Assembly (NCBI GenBank): GCA_022792945.1
Contig: JAAWBZ010000073.1
Coordinates: forward strand, 1-64,000
From: Oscillospiraceae bacterium
Lineage (GTDB): Bacteria > Bacillota > Clostridia > Oscillospirales > Oscillospiraceae
Length of the DNA: 64,000 nt
Reading direction: 5' to 3'
Below, in pieces: positions 35,348 to 43,841 of the stretch. The translations under genes and the position numbers were made by a program. The notes beneath the pieces are model-generated. The model saw only the letters and a list, made by a program, of their open reading frames with translations, was not told where the DNA came from and searched no databases. Position 1 is the stretch's first letter. Every line of letters begins with the position of its first letter.

Positions 35348-37894
35348 TCACTTGATAATGACATTAACCAGCTTGTTTTTCACCACGATGGTCTTGATGA
35401 TCCGTCCGCCCAGCTTCTCCAGATTCCGCTGGACCACATCAGAGGCGTGGGCCAGGGCCGTCACGGCCTCCTGATCCAATCCTGCCTCGGCCTGCATGGT
35501 ACCGCGGAGCTTGCCGTTGATCTGGATGGCCATTTCCACCGTCGCGTCCACAGTCTTGGCCGGATCATAGGCGGGCCAGTCCTGCTGGCAGGCCATTTTG
35601 CCGTCCCCGGCGGCAAAGCCCTTCAGCGCCCACAGCTCCTCCACCATGTGCGGCGCGAAGGGACTCAGCAGCAGCAGCAGCACACGGATATCTCCTCTGG
35701 TGCAGCCGTTGGCGGAGAGCGTGTTGACCAGTGTCATCATGGCGGCGATGGCGGTATTCATTTTCAGCCCATCAATGTCCTCTGTAACCTTCTTGATGGT
35801 CTTGTGGAGGGCAGCCTCGTTGGCCGGCGTCACGTCCGCGCTGTCCGCGCAGCCCTCGGCCAGGTTCCATACGCGGTCCAGGAAGCGCTTGCAGCCCTTC
35901 ACGGCGCTGGTCTGCCACGGGGCGGCCTTCTCAAAGTCGCCCAGGAACATGATATAGAGGCGCAGGGTATCCGCGCCGAACTCCCTGACCACGTCGTCGG
36001 GATTGACTACGTTGCCCAGGGACTTGGACATTTTCACAATGGGATGATCGGCCATTTCGCCGTACTGCTCCACAAGATGCCTCTGCGCCGCGGCCTCGCT
36101 GCCGTACTGAGCCGTCAGGGCCCTGCGCTCGCCCTCGGGGAGGTTGGCGAGGTTGTGGGGATTCAGCCCCAGGATCATGCCGTGGCTGGTGCGCTTCTGG
36201 TACGGCTCCTTGGTGGGCACCAGGCCCAGGTCATAGAGCACCTTGTGCCAGAACCGGCTGTAGAGCAGATGGAGTGTGGTATGCTCCATGCCGCCGTTGT
36301 ACCAGTCAATGGGCGACCAGTATTCCAGCGCCTCTTTAGAGGCCAGCGCCTGGTCGTTATGGGGGTCCATATACCGCAGGAAGTACCAACTGGAGCCAGC
36401 CCACTGGGGCATGGTGTCAGTCTCGCGCCGGGCCGCGCCGCCGCAGCAGGGACAGGTGGTACGGACCCAGTCGGTCATCTTGGACAGGGGCGACTCGCCG
36501 TCGTCGGTGGGTTCGTAGCTCTCCACCTCCGGCAGCAGCAGCGGCAGCTGGTCCTCCGGCAGGGGCTGCCAGCCGCACTTTTCGCACCACACCATAGGGA
36601 TCGGCTCGCCCCAGTAGCGCTGGCGGGAGAAAACCCAGTCGCGGAGCTTGTAGTTGACCTGCCGCCGGCCGACACCCTTCTCCGCCAGCCAGTCGGTGAT
36701 GGCCTCCTTGGCCTCAGCCACGGTCATGCCGTCAAACTGCTGGGAGTTGATGACCAGATCGGTGTCCGAGGTGGTATAGACCGCCTCCTGCACGTCGCCG
36801 CCCTGGGCGGTGGCGATAATGGGCAGACCGAACTTCTTGGCAAACGCCCAGTCACGTGCGTCATGGCCCGGCACGCCCATGACGCAGCCGGTGCCATAGG
36901 TGGCCAGGACGTAGTCAGAGATGAAGATGGGCACTTCCCTGCCGTTGACGGGGTTGATCGCGTTGACGCCCATCAGGCGGACGCCGGTCTTTTCCTTGTC
37001 GGCGGCCAGCTCCGTGCGCTCAAAGTCCGACTTGCGCGCGGCCTCCTGGATATACTTCTCCACCTCGTCCCAGTTGGACAGGCGCGCCCTCCAGTCCTGT
37101 ACAAAGTGATGCTCCGGCGAAATAACCATGTAGGTGGTGCCGAAGATCGTATCAGGCCGGGTGGTAAAGACGACGATCTCATCGCCGGTGGTGGCCTGGA
37201 ACGTGACCTCCGCACCGGTGGAGCGGCCGATCCAGTTCTTCTGCTGGGTCTTGACGCGCTCAATGTAGTCCACCTCGTCCAGATCGTCGATGAGCCGCTG
37301 GGCGTACTCGGTAATTTTCAGCATCCACTGGGACTTTTCCTTCCGGATGACCGGCGCGCCGCAGCGCTCACAGACGCCCTCCACCACTTCCTCGTTGGCC
37401 AGGACGCACTTGCAGGAGGTGCACCAGTTGACCGGCATGGTGGCCTTGTAGGCCAGCCCCTTTTTATAGAGCTGGAGGAAGATCCATTGGGTCCACTTGT
37501 AGTAGCTGGGGTCGGTGGTGTCCACCATCCTGTCCCAGTCAAAGCTGAAGCCCAGCATCTGCAGCTGCTCGGTGAAGTGTCGGATGTTCTGCTGAGTGAC
37601 CTTGGCGGGGTGGATGTGGTTTTTGATGGCGTAGTTCTCCGTGGGCAGGCCGAACGCGTCGTAGCCCATGGGAAACAGCACGTTATAGCCCTGCATCCGC
37701 TTCTTGCGGCAGATGATGTCCATGGCGGTATAGGGCCGGGGGTGGCCGACATGCAGGCCCTGGCCGGAGGGATACGGGAACTCGACAAGGCCGTAAAACT
37801 TGGGCCGGGGGTCGCCGGTGACGGCGGCATAGGGCTTGGTCTCCAGCCACTTTGCCTGCCATTTCTTCTCAATGGCGGTGAAATCGTATTTCAT
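35348..37894 (-). CDS. leuS: Leucyl-tRNA synthetase
   Basis: EFPYPSGQGLHVGHPRPYTAMD, KMSKSLGNVVNPDD. Confidence 0.98.
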   Translation of the reverse strand: MKYDFTAIEKKWQAKWLETKPYAAVTGDPRPKFYGLVEFPYPSGQGLHVGHPRPYTAMDIICRKKRMQGYNVLFPMGYDAFGLPTENYAIKNHIHPAKVTQQNIRHFTEQLQMLGFSFDWDRMVDTTDPSYYKWTQWIFLQLYKKGLAYKATMPVNWCTSCKCVLANEEVVEGVCERCGAPVIRKEKSQWMLKITEYAQRLIDDLDEVDYIERVKTQQKNWIGRSTGAEVTFQATTGDEIVVFTTRPDTIFGTTYMVISPEHHFVQDWRARLSNWDEVEKYIQEAARKSDFERTELAADKEKTGVRLMGVNAINPVNGREVPIFISDYVLATYGTGCVMGVPGHDARDWAFAKKFGLPIIATAQGGDVQEAVYTTSDTDLVINSQQFDGMTVAEAKEAITDWLAEKGVGRRQVNYKLRDWVFSRQRYWGEPIPMVWCEKCGWQPLPEDQLPLLLPEVESYEPTDDGESPLSKMTDWVRTTCPCCGGAARRETDTMPQWAGSSWYFLRYMDPHNDQALASKEALEYWSPIDWYNGGMEHTTLHLLYSRFWHKVLYDLGLVPTKEPYQKRTSHGMILGLNPHNLANLPEGERRALTAQYGSEAAAQRHLVEQYGEMADHPIVKMSKSLGNVVNPDDVVREFGADTLRLYIMFLGDFEKAAPWQTSAVKGCKRFLDRVWNLAEGCADSADVTPANEAALHKTIKKVTEDIDGLKMNTAIAAMMTLVNTLSANGCTRGDIRVLLLLLSPFAPHMVEELWALKGFAAGDGKMACQQDWPAYDPAKTVDATVEMAIQINGKLRGTMQAEAGLDQEAVTALAHASDVVQRNLEKLGGRIIKTIVVKNKLVNVIIK

Positions 37895-37912
37895 GCTTCT
37901 CTTCCTTCTACA

Positions 37913-38272
37913 CTATACTTCGCTTTCTGCGGCAAGCGGGACCGGCACCGCGTCGTTCCACAGACGCTCCAGGTCGTAGAACTGCCGCGTCTCCTCGGTA
38001 AACACATGGACCACCAGACAGCCAAAATCCAGGAGCACCCAGGTGCCGCTGCGGTGCCCCTCCCGCCGGAGGGCCGGCTCACCCGCGGCGTCCAGTGCGG
38101 CTTCAGCCGCGTCGCAGAGGGTCTTGACATGGGTGCTGGAGCTGCCGGTGCAGATGAGGAAATAGTCCGCAAGGCTGGACACATCCGCGACCGCCAGCAG
38201 CTTGATGTCGATGCCCTTCTTGTCGTCCAGCGCCCTGACTGCCGTCATGGCGACTTCCTTTGGTGTTAACAT
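37913..38272 (-). CDS. rsfS: Ribosome silencing factor
   Basis: ALDDKKGIDIKLLAVADVSSLADYFLICTGSSSTHVKTL...WVLLDFGCLVVHVF. Confidence 0.95.
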   Translation of the reverse strand: MLTPKEVAMTAVRALDDKKGIDIKLLAVADVSSLADYFLICTGSSSTHVKTLCDAAEAALDAAGEPALRREGHRSGTWVLLDFGCLVVHVFTEETRQFYDLERLWNDAVPVPLAAESEV

Positions 38273-38288
38273 TATCGATCATCCTTCC

Positions 38289-39869
38289 CTATGTTTGCTC
38301 TGTCTGCGCGGCCCCGGCGCTCTCCGCCGTGCCCGGGTCCAGGACGCCCGAGCCGTTGGAGGGCTCCTCCGGCGGCAGCTCGGGCGGCTCCTCCGGCGGC
38401 GGCTCTTCTTCGCTGGGTGCGTTGGGATCATTCGGTTCGCTGGGTTCGCCGGGTTCGCTGGGTTCTCCGCTCTCCCCTGGTTCTCCGGGGTCTGGAGAGA
38501 TACCGGAATTGCCGCCATTGGGATCGCCTGCGGGATCGTCCGAGGCGCCGGGTTCACTGGCCCCGCCGGGGTCCAGGACGTCTGTGCCGCTGGGTTCGCC
38601 GGGATCGTCCGGCTCCTCCGGTTCCGGCGTCGGGTCCGGTATGACGGGCGGCTTCGGCGTACTGGCGGAGCCGCCGCCGGAGCTGTGCGAGCTGACACCG
38701 CCTCCTGAGCCGGCACGGATGTGCAGGCTTCCCAGCTGGATATCCGCATCATAGGGGTTGAAATGCTCGTTGACGATCTCCAGGACCTCGCTGGCGTTGA
38801 GGCCCCAGTAGGAGCCGCCGTTAAGCCCCACGTTGCGGCCCGGCAGCGTCACGGTGTACATATTGCTGAGGTCGCATTTCAAAAGCTCCTGCGCAAAATA
38901 GAGCATATTGCCCAGCGTCAGGTCCGTATCCACATATTCAATGCAGGTCTCCACGATGGGCTGGATCTTCGTGATGGTACTCAGAGACAGCAGCTCCCCC
39001 GCCAGCGCCTTCAAAAAGTCCTGCTGCACCTGGGTCCGCTGGATATCCGCGGCGGCGTAGCTGCGGAAGCGGACCAGCTGCATGGCGTGCTGGCCGTCCA
39101 GCAGCTGCTCGCCGGCGTAGAGGTCGATGTGCAGGTTCTGCGTGGGGTCGTTGTAGTACATCCGCTGCGGCACGTTGAAGGTCACGCCGCCCACGATGTC
39201 CACGATCTCCACAAAGGCCTTCAGGTCCACCATCACATACCCGTCCACCTCAAAGCCCAAAATAGACGAGAGCTGGTCCTCCAGCGCCTCGATGCCCTTC
39301 TCGCCCTTGCCCGCGCCGCCGTAGACGGAGTTGATCTTGGGCACACTGTAATTGCCGTAGACCAGCGAGTCACGCGGCACGCTCATCAGCGCCACGGTGT
39401 GCTCCTCTGCATCCAGGCGGGCGATCATGATGGTATCGGTCCGGGTACCGTCGCCGTCGGTGCCCACCAGGAGAATGTTGTAGTATCCCTCCACATGGGC
39501 GCCGGGGGCGTCAAACTGGACCTCCACCTCGTTGCCGTCGTCGTCGGTATAGGTGATCCGCGGACGCGCCGGCACCTCCACCGGTTCGCCGTTCTCGTCC
39601 ATCGTAATGGTCTCCTGCCGCCGCTCCGGCTTCTGGATGTCCGGCGGGCGCACCAGCGCCTTATAAATGCCGACCACCACGCCCGCCAGCACCAGCACCG
39701 ACCCTGCCAGCAGAAGCAGGCCCCGCTGTGTGCCGCTCAATCGCTGGAACCAGCCGGCGATCCCGGTTTTTCGCTTCCCCGGCGCGGGCCTCTCGCCGCT
39801 GCCGCCCTGTTTGGATGCGGCGTGCGCGCCGGTATGCCGTGTATTGTGCTTTCCGCCAAAAAGTTTCAT
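38289..39869 (-). CDS. LCP (LytR-CpsA-Psr) family cell-wall protein with long Pro/Glu/Ser/Gly-rich C-terminal tail
   Basis: YYNILLVGTDGDGTRTDTIMIARLD, DSLVYG, YAGEQLLDGQHAMQLVRFRSY; low-complexity C-terminal tail of >100 aa. Confidence 0.92.
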   Translation of the reverse strand: MKLFGGKHNTRHTGAHAASKQGGSGERPAPGKRKTGIAGWFQRLSGTQRGLLLLAGSVLVLAGVVVGIYKALVRPPDIQKPERRQETITMDENGEPVEVPARPRITYTDDDGNEVEVQFDAPGAHVEGYYNILLVGTDGDGTRTDTIMIARLDAEEHTVALMSVPRDSLVYGNYSVPKINSVYGGAGKGEKGIEALEDQLSSILGFEVDGYVMVDLKAFVEIVDIVGGVTFNVPQRMYYNDPTQNLHIDLYAGEQLLDGQHAMQLVRFRSYAAADIQRTQVQQDFLKALAGELLSLSTITKIQPIVETCIEYVDTDLTLGNMLYFAQELLKCDLSNMYTVTLPGRNVGLNGGSYWGLNASEVLEIVNEHFNPYDADIQLGSLHIRAGSGGGVSSHSSGGGSASTPKPPVIPDPTPEPEEPDDPGEPSGTDVLDPGGASEPGASDDPAGDPNGGNSGISPDPGEPGESGEPSEPGEPSEPNDPNAPSEEEPPPEEPPELPPEEPSNGSGVLDPGTAESAGAAQTEQT

Positions 39870-41065
39870 GCTTTGGTCCTTTCACCAACCAGAAAATCGC
39901 GCGCCTCCACCGTGTAGCGGTCCAGAGGCTTCCCTTCGCTTTTCAGAAGCTCGATGGACATCTCGAAGCCGCACAGCAACGCCGCGTCCAGGTCTGTCTC
40001 CGCCAGGGCGCGCAGCTTCTCCACGCCGTCAAAGTCCCGGTTCGGCTCCATGTAATCGGCCAGATAGAGAATTTTTTCCAGCACCGTCATATCGGCCTTG
40101 CCCGTGGTGTGCCAGTAGATGGCCTCATAGACCGCGTCGCACTCTCCAAATATGCGCCGCGCGATCACCGCGCCGGTCTTGGAGTGGAGGAGCTTATAGT
40201 GCGCCTTTTCGAACTCACTGGTCATAATACCATATTTTTCACATAATAGCAACTGTGCCGTCCGCCCCAGGGCCTTGGTGACGTCGTGGAGGATGCCGCA
40301 CCGGGCCGCCAGGGCCTCGTCCGCGCCCCAGCGGCGGGCCAGACGGGCGGCGGTGGCGCAGCAGCCCGCCACGTGTGGGACGCGCTTGGGGTCGTGGAGG
40401 GCGAGGCTGGCGTCCCGCAGCTGCGGGAAGGGCAGGCCGCAGAGGCACTCCCCCACACCGTAGAGGCCCTGCTCCCGGATGCAGGCAAGCACCTTGGGGG
40501 CCAGATACGCCTCCGCGCACTGGAAGCGCAGCATCCGCCGCACCTCGGTGGAGGACGCCTCAAAGACGTGATTCTGGAGGACCGTTACCTCCGCGCCAAA
40601 CCGTTCCCGGACGCGCGCCGCCTGCTCCTCCAGCTTCCGGCAAGCCGCGGGAGGATCGGCGGCCCGGTGGGCCGTGACAATGGCCGCGCAGCGGCAGATC
40701 TCCTCCGGCGCGCGCCACTGGCCGAAGGAGAGGAACATATCCGTCCCCATCAGCAGGTACAGCCGGTCCTCCGGATACCGCGCCCGCAGGGCGCGCACTG
40801 TATCCACCGTGTAGCTGGGACCCTCACGGCGCAGCTCCAGGTCGTCGATCTCGGCCCCGGGGATGTCCTCCGCCATCCGGCGCAGCAGCTCCAGCCGCGC
40901 CTGCGGCGGCGGAGAGAGCGCCGGCAGCGTCTTATGCGGCGGGACCGACGCCGGGACCAGGATCACCCGGTCCAGCGCCAGCGCGCGCATCATTTCCTGT
41001 ACCGCCAGAGCGTGGCCCTTGTGCGGCGGGTTGAAGCTGCCTCCGTATACACCGATTTTGCCCAT
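39866..41065 (-). CDS. nadD: Fused NadD nicotinate-nucleotide adenylyltransferase and YqeK HD-domain hydrolase
   Basis: N-term GVYGGSFNPPHKGH...LLMGTDMFLSFGQW...SSTEVRRML; C-term HVAGCCATAARLARRWG...CGILHDVTKALG (HD). Confidence 0.93.
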   Translation of the reverse strand: MGKIGVYGGSFNPPHKGHALAVQEMMRALALDRVILVPASVPPHKTLPALSPPPQARLELLRRMAEDIPGAEIDDLELRREGPSYTVDTVRALRARYPEDRLYLLMGTDMFLSFGQWRAPEEICRCAAIVTAHRAADPPAACRKLEEQAARVRERFGAEVTVLQNHVFEASSTEVRRMLRFQCAEAYLAPKVLACIREQGLYGVGECLCGLPFPQLRDASLALHDPKRVPHVAGCCATAARLARRWGADEALAARCGILHDVTKALGRTAQLLLCEKYGIMTSEFEKAHYKLLHSKTGAVIARRIFGECDAVYEAIYWHTTGKADMTVLEKILYLADYMEPNRDFDGVEKLRALAETDLDAALLCGFEMSIELLKSEGKPLDRYTVEARDFLVGERTKA

Positions 41066-41173
41066 CCTGTACGCCCCCGATTCTTTCAGACTCATTTTCT
41101 GTCATCACACAGCGGCCGCCCGGGGCGGCTGCCAGAAAATGGCATGCCAATCCTTTCCTTTCGGAAGGGGGAT

Positions 41174-41608
41174 TTATTTGCGCCGGTCCCTTGCGGCCTC
41201 CACGGCCGCCTGCCGGAAATACTCGTTGCGCTTGTCCCGTTCCTCCCGGGCCTTTTTCCGCCGGGCCTGGATGCCGGCGCGGACGGGATTGACCTTCTTG
41301 GGCTTGGCCCGGGCGGCCTGCATCTGGCGCTGGACCTCCAGCTTTTTGGATTTCCTGAAGATTACAAATTTAGAACCCATGGTCTGCACGCCCTCGGCCC
41401 CGGTGGCCTCGCAGATGGCGTCGCAGGCCTCCCGGGCGGTGAGCAGGGCGCTCTCCAGCACCTGGCCCTTGACCAGCTCACGGGCCTCCAGCACGGTGCC
41501 GGCCTCCGCGATCACGTTCTCCGTCACGCCGCCCTTGCCTATGGTGAGCAGGGGCGCCAAAAGATTTGCCTTGGCGCGCAGCTCGGCGCGCTCCTTACTT
41601 GTCAGCAT
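41174..41608 (-). CDS. yhbY: YhbY family RNA-binding protein
   Basis: LTSKERAELRAKANLLAPLLTIGKGGVTENVIAEAGTVLEARELVKGQVLE. Confidence 0.93.
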   Translation of the reverse strand: MLTSKERAELRAKANLLAPLLTIGKGGVTENVIAEAGTVLEARELVKGQVLESALLTAREACDAICEATGAEGVQTMGSKFVIFRKSKKLEVQRQMQAARAKPKKVNPVRAGIQARRKKAREERDKRNEYFRQAAVEAARDRRK

Positions 41609-42197
41609 GGAAAAACTCCTCATTCAGTCGTTTGGAAAATTGCCGCAGAGCGCGGCCCCGGTGAGAGATCTGATTCTTCTCCGCCGCCGGAAGCTCGGCG
41701 AAGGTCCGCCCCAGGGGTGGATAGAAAAAGACCGGGTCGTAACCAAAGCCGGCGTCTCCCCGCGGCGCGCGGGCGATGACGCCCTCACACGCTCCCCGGG
41801 CTGAGAGCACCCGGCCGTCCGGGAAGCAGCAGGTCACAATGCTGACAAACCGCGCCGTGCGCCGCTCGTCCGGCACATCCTCCAGGTTTTTCAGCAGCAG
41901 GGCCATCCGTTCCGCGTCGCTGTGCAGGCCGCCGTACCGTGCGGAGTAGACCCCCGGCGCGCCGTCCAGGACGTCCACCGCCAGCCCGCTGTCATCGGCA
42001 ATGGCCGGCAGGCCGCAGGCCTCCAGAACAGCCCGGGCCTTCAGCAGCGCGTTTTCCTCAAAGGTCGTACCGGTCTCCTCCACCTCCAGGTCCAGCCCCA
42101 CCTGGGATTCCAGGAGGACCTCCACGTCCAGCGCCCCCAGAATGGCCTGCAGCTCCCGGAGCTTGCCCGGATTTTTGCTTGCCAGCACCAGCTTCAT
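41595..42197 (-). CDS. rdgB: XTP/dITP diphosphatase (RdgB/HAM1)
   Basis: LVLASKNPGKLRELQAIL, GLPAIADDSGLAVDVLDGAPGVYSARYGG. Confidence 0.96.
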   Translation of the reverse strand: MKLVLASKNPGKLRELQAILGALDVEVLLESQVGLDLEVEETGTTFEENALLKARAVLEACGLPAIADDSGLAVDVLDGAPGVYSARYGGLHSDAERMALLLKNLEDVPDERRTARFVSIVTCCFPDGRVLSARGACEGVIARAPRGDAGFGYDPVFFYPPLGRTFAELPAAEKNQISHRGRALRQFSKRLNEEFFHADK

Positions 42198-42910
42198 ACC
42201 AAATCCCCCAGCAGCTCCCGCTGCATGGCGCACAGCTCCTCCGTCCCCTTGCGGCACAGGCGCACCAGCGTCTGCTGCTCGTCCAAGGTAAAGGGCCTGG
42301 CCTCGCCGGTGCCCTGCAATTCAATAAGCGCGCCGGCCTCGGTCATCACGCAGTTGAGATCCACCATGGCATGGGAATCCTCGGCGTAGCAGAGGTCCAG
42401 CAGTGGCTCGTCCGCCACAATTCCGGCGGAAACGGCGGAGACCAGGCCGCGCAGCGGCATTTTCTCCACATTTCCCGCCTCCAGAAGCCCCCGGCACGCC
42501 AGCGCCAGGGCGATAAAGCCGCCGGTCACCGACGCCGTGCGGGTCCCGCCGTCACCCTGCAAAACGTCGCAGTCGATGGTGACGGTCCGCTCCCCCAGCG
42601 CCTCCAGGTCCGCGGTGCTGCGCAGGGCGCGCCCGATGAGGCGCTGAATTTCGGCGCTCCTGGGCGAGAGCTTGAGCTTGCTCACGTCCCGCTTGGAGCG
42701 CTCCCGGTTGGCCCGGGGCAGCATGGAATACTCCGCCGTGATCCACCCGCCGCTGCTCACATGGGGCGGCACGCGCTCCTCCACCGAGGCGCAGCAAAGC
42801 ACCATCGTGTCCCCCATCTCGATCAGGCAGCTGCCCTCGGCGAATTTCGAGAAGCCCGGCGTCAGCTTCACCGGGCGCAGCTGGTCAAATGTTCTGCCGT
42901 CGATCCGCAT
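42194..42910 (-). CDS. rph: Ribonuclease PH
   Basis: RIDGRTFDQLRPVKLTPGFSKFAEGSCLIEMGDTMVLCCASV; IGRALRS; DCDVLQGDGGTRTAS. Confidence 0.97.
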   Translation of the reverse strand: MRIDGRTFDQLRPVKLTPGFSKFAEGSCLIEMGDTMVLCCASVEERVPPHVSSGGWITAEYSMLPRANRERSKRDVSKLKLSPRSAEIQRLIGRALRSTADLEALGERTVTIDCDVLQGDGGTRTASVTGGFIALALACRGLLEAGNVEKMPLRGLVSAVSAGIVADEPLLDLCYAEDSHAMVDLNCVMTEAGALIELQGTGEARPFTLDEQQTLVRLCRKGTEELCAMQRELLGDLV

Positions 42911-42920
42911 CGCGTCCTCC

Positions 42921-43826
42921 TTAAATCAGCGCGTCCACAAATTCCCTGGCCCGGAAAGCCATCAAATCGTCCATCTGCTCGCCGACGCCCACGAACTTCA
43001 CCGGAATTTGCAGCGTGTCGGCCACGGCGATGACGATGCCGCCCTTGGCGGTGCCGTCCAGCTTGGTCAGGACCATGCCGGTGACGCCGGCAATTTCCTG
43101 GAACTGCTTGGCCTGGATGAGGCCGTTCTGCCCGGTGGTGCCATCCAGCACCAGGAGCACCTCCTTGTCAGCGTCCGGCAGCTCCCGGTCGATGATGCGG
43201 GCGATCTTGCCCAGCTCGTTCATCAGATTCTGCTTGTTGTGCAGCCGCCCGGCGGTGTCGCAGAGGATGATGTCGCTCCCCCGGGCGCGGGCGGCGGAGA
43301 TGGCGTCGTAGACCACCGAAGCCGGGTCCGCGCCCTCATCCTGGCGGATGATCTCCACGCCGCTGCGGCCCGCCCAGATCTCCAGCTGGTCTGCCGCCGC
43401 CGCGCGGAAGGTGTCCGCCGCGCACAGGAGCACCCGCTTGCCCTCCCCGCGCAGGAGGTTGGCCAGCTTTCCAATGGTGGTGGTCTTGCCCACGCCGTTG
43501 ACGCCGATGACCAGCACCACCGAGGGCTTGGTCCCGGCCCGGAGCGCGCCGTCGCCCACGCTGAGCATCTCCACCAGAATTTCCTTCAGCGCCTCGCGGA
43601 CCTCCCCGGCCTCCCGGAGGCGGCGCTCCTTCACCCGGGCGCGCAGCGCCTCCACGGCTTTGACCGACGTCTCTACGCCAAGGTCGGCCAGAATAAGGCT
43701 CTCCTCCAGCTCGTCGTAAAAGTCGTCGTCGATGCCGGAAAAGCCGGAGAAGATGCCGCCCAGCGACGATTCCATGGCCTTGCGCGTCTTGGACAGGCCG
43801 CTCTTGAGTTTTTCAAAAAATCCCAT
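42921..43826 (-). CDS. ftsY: Signal recognition particle receptor FtsY
   Basis: [36 protein letters not shown]. Confidence 0.97.
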   Translation of the reverse strand: MGFFEKLKSGLSKTRKAMESSLGGIFSGFSGIDDDFYDELEESLILADLGVETSVKAVEALRARVKERRLREAGEVREALKEILVEMLSVGDGALRAGTKPSVVLVIGVNGVGKTTTIGKLANLLRGEGKRVLLCAADTFRAAAADQLEIWAGRSGVEIIRQDEGADPASVVYDAISAARARGSDIILCDTAGRLHNKQNLMNELGKIARIIDRELPDADKEVLLVLDGTTGQNGLIQAKQFQEIAGVTGMVLTKLDGTAKGGIVIAVADTLQIPVKFVGVGEQMDDLMAFRAREFVDALI

Positions 43827-43841
43827 GCGTGTTTCCCCTTT

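Noticed and set aside
35291-38269. 992-aa plus-strand ORF opposite leuS/rsfS
   Set aside because: Mirror ORF produced by GC-rich codon bias on the antisense strand of clear genes.
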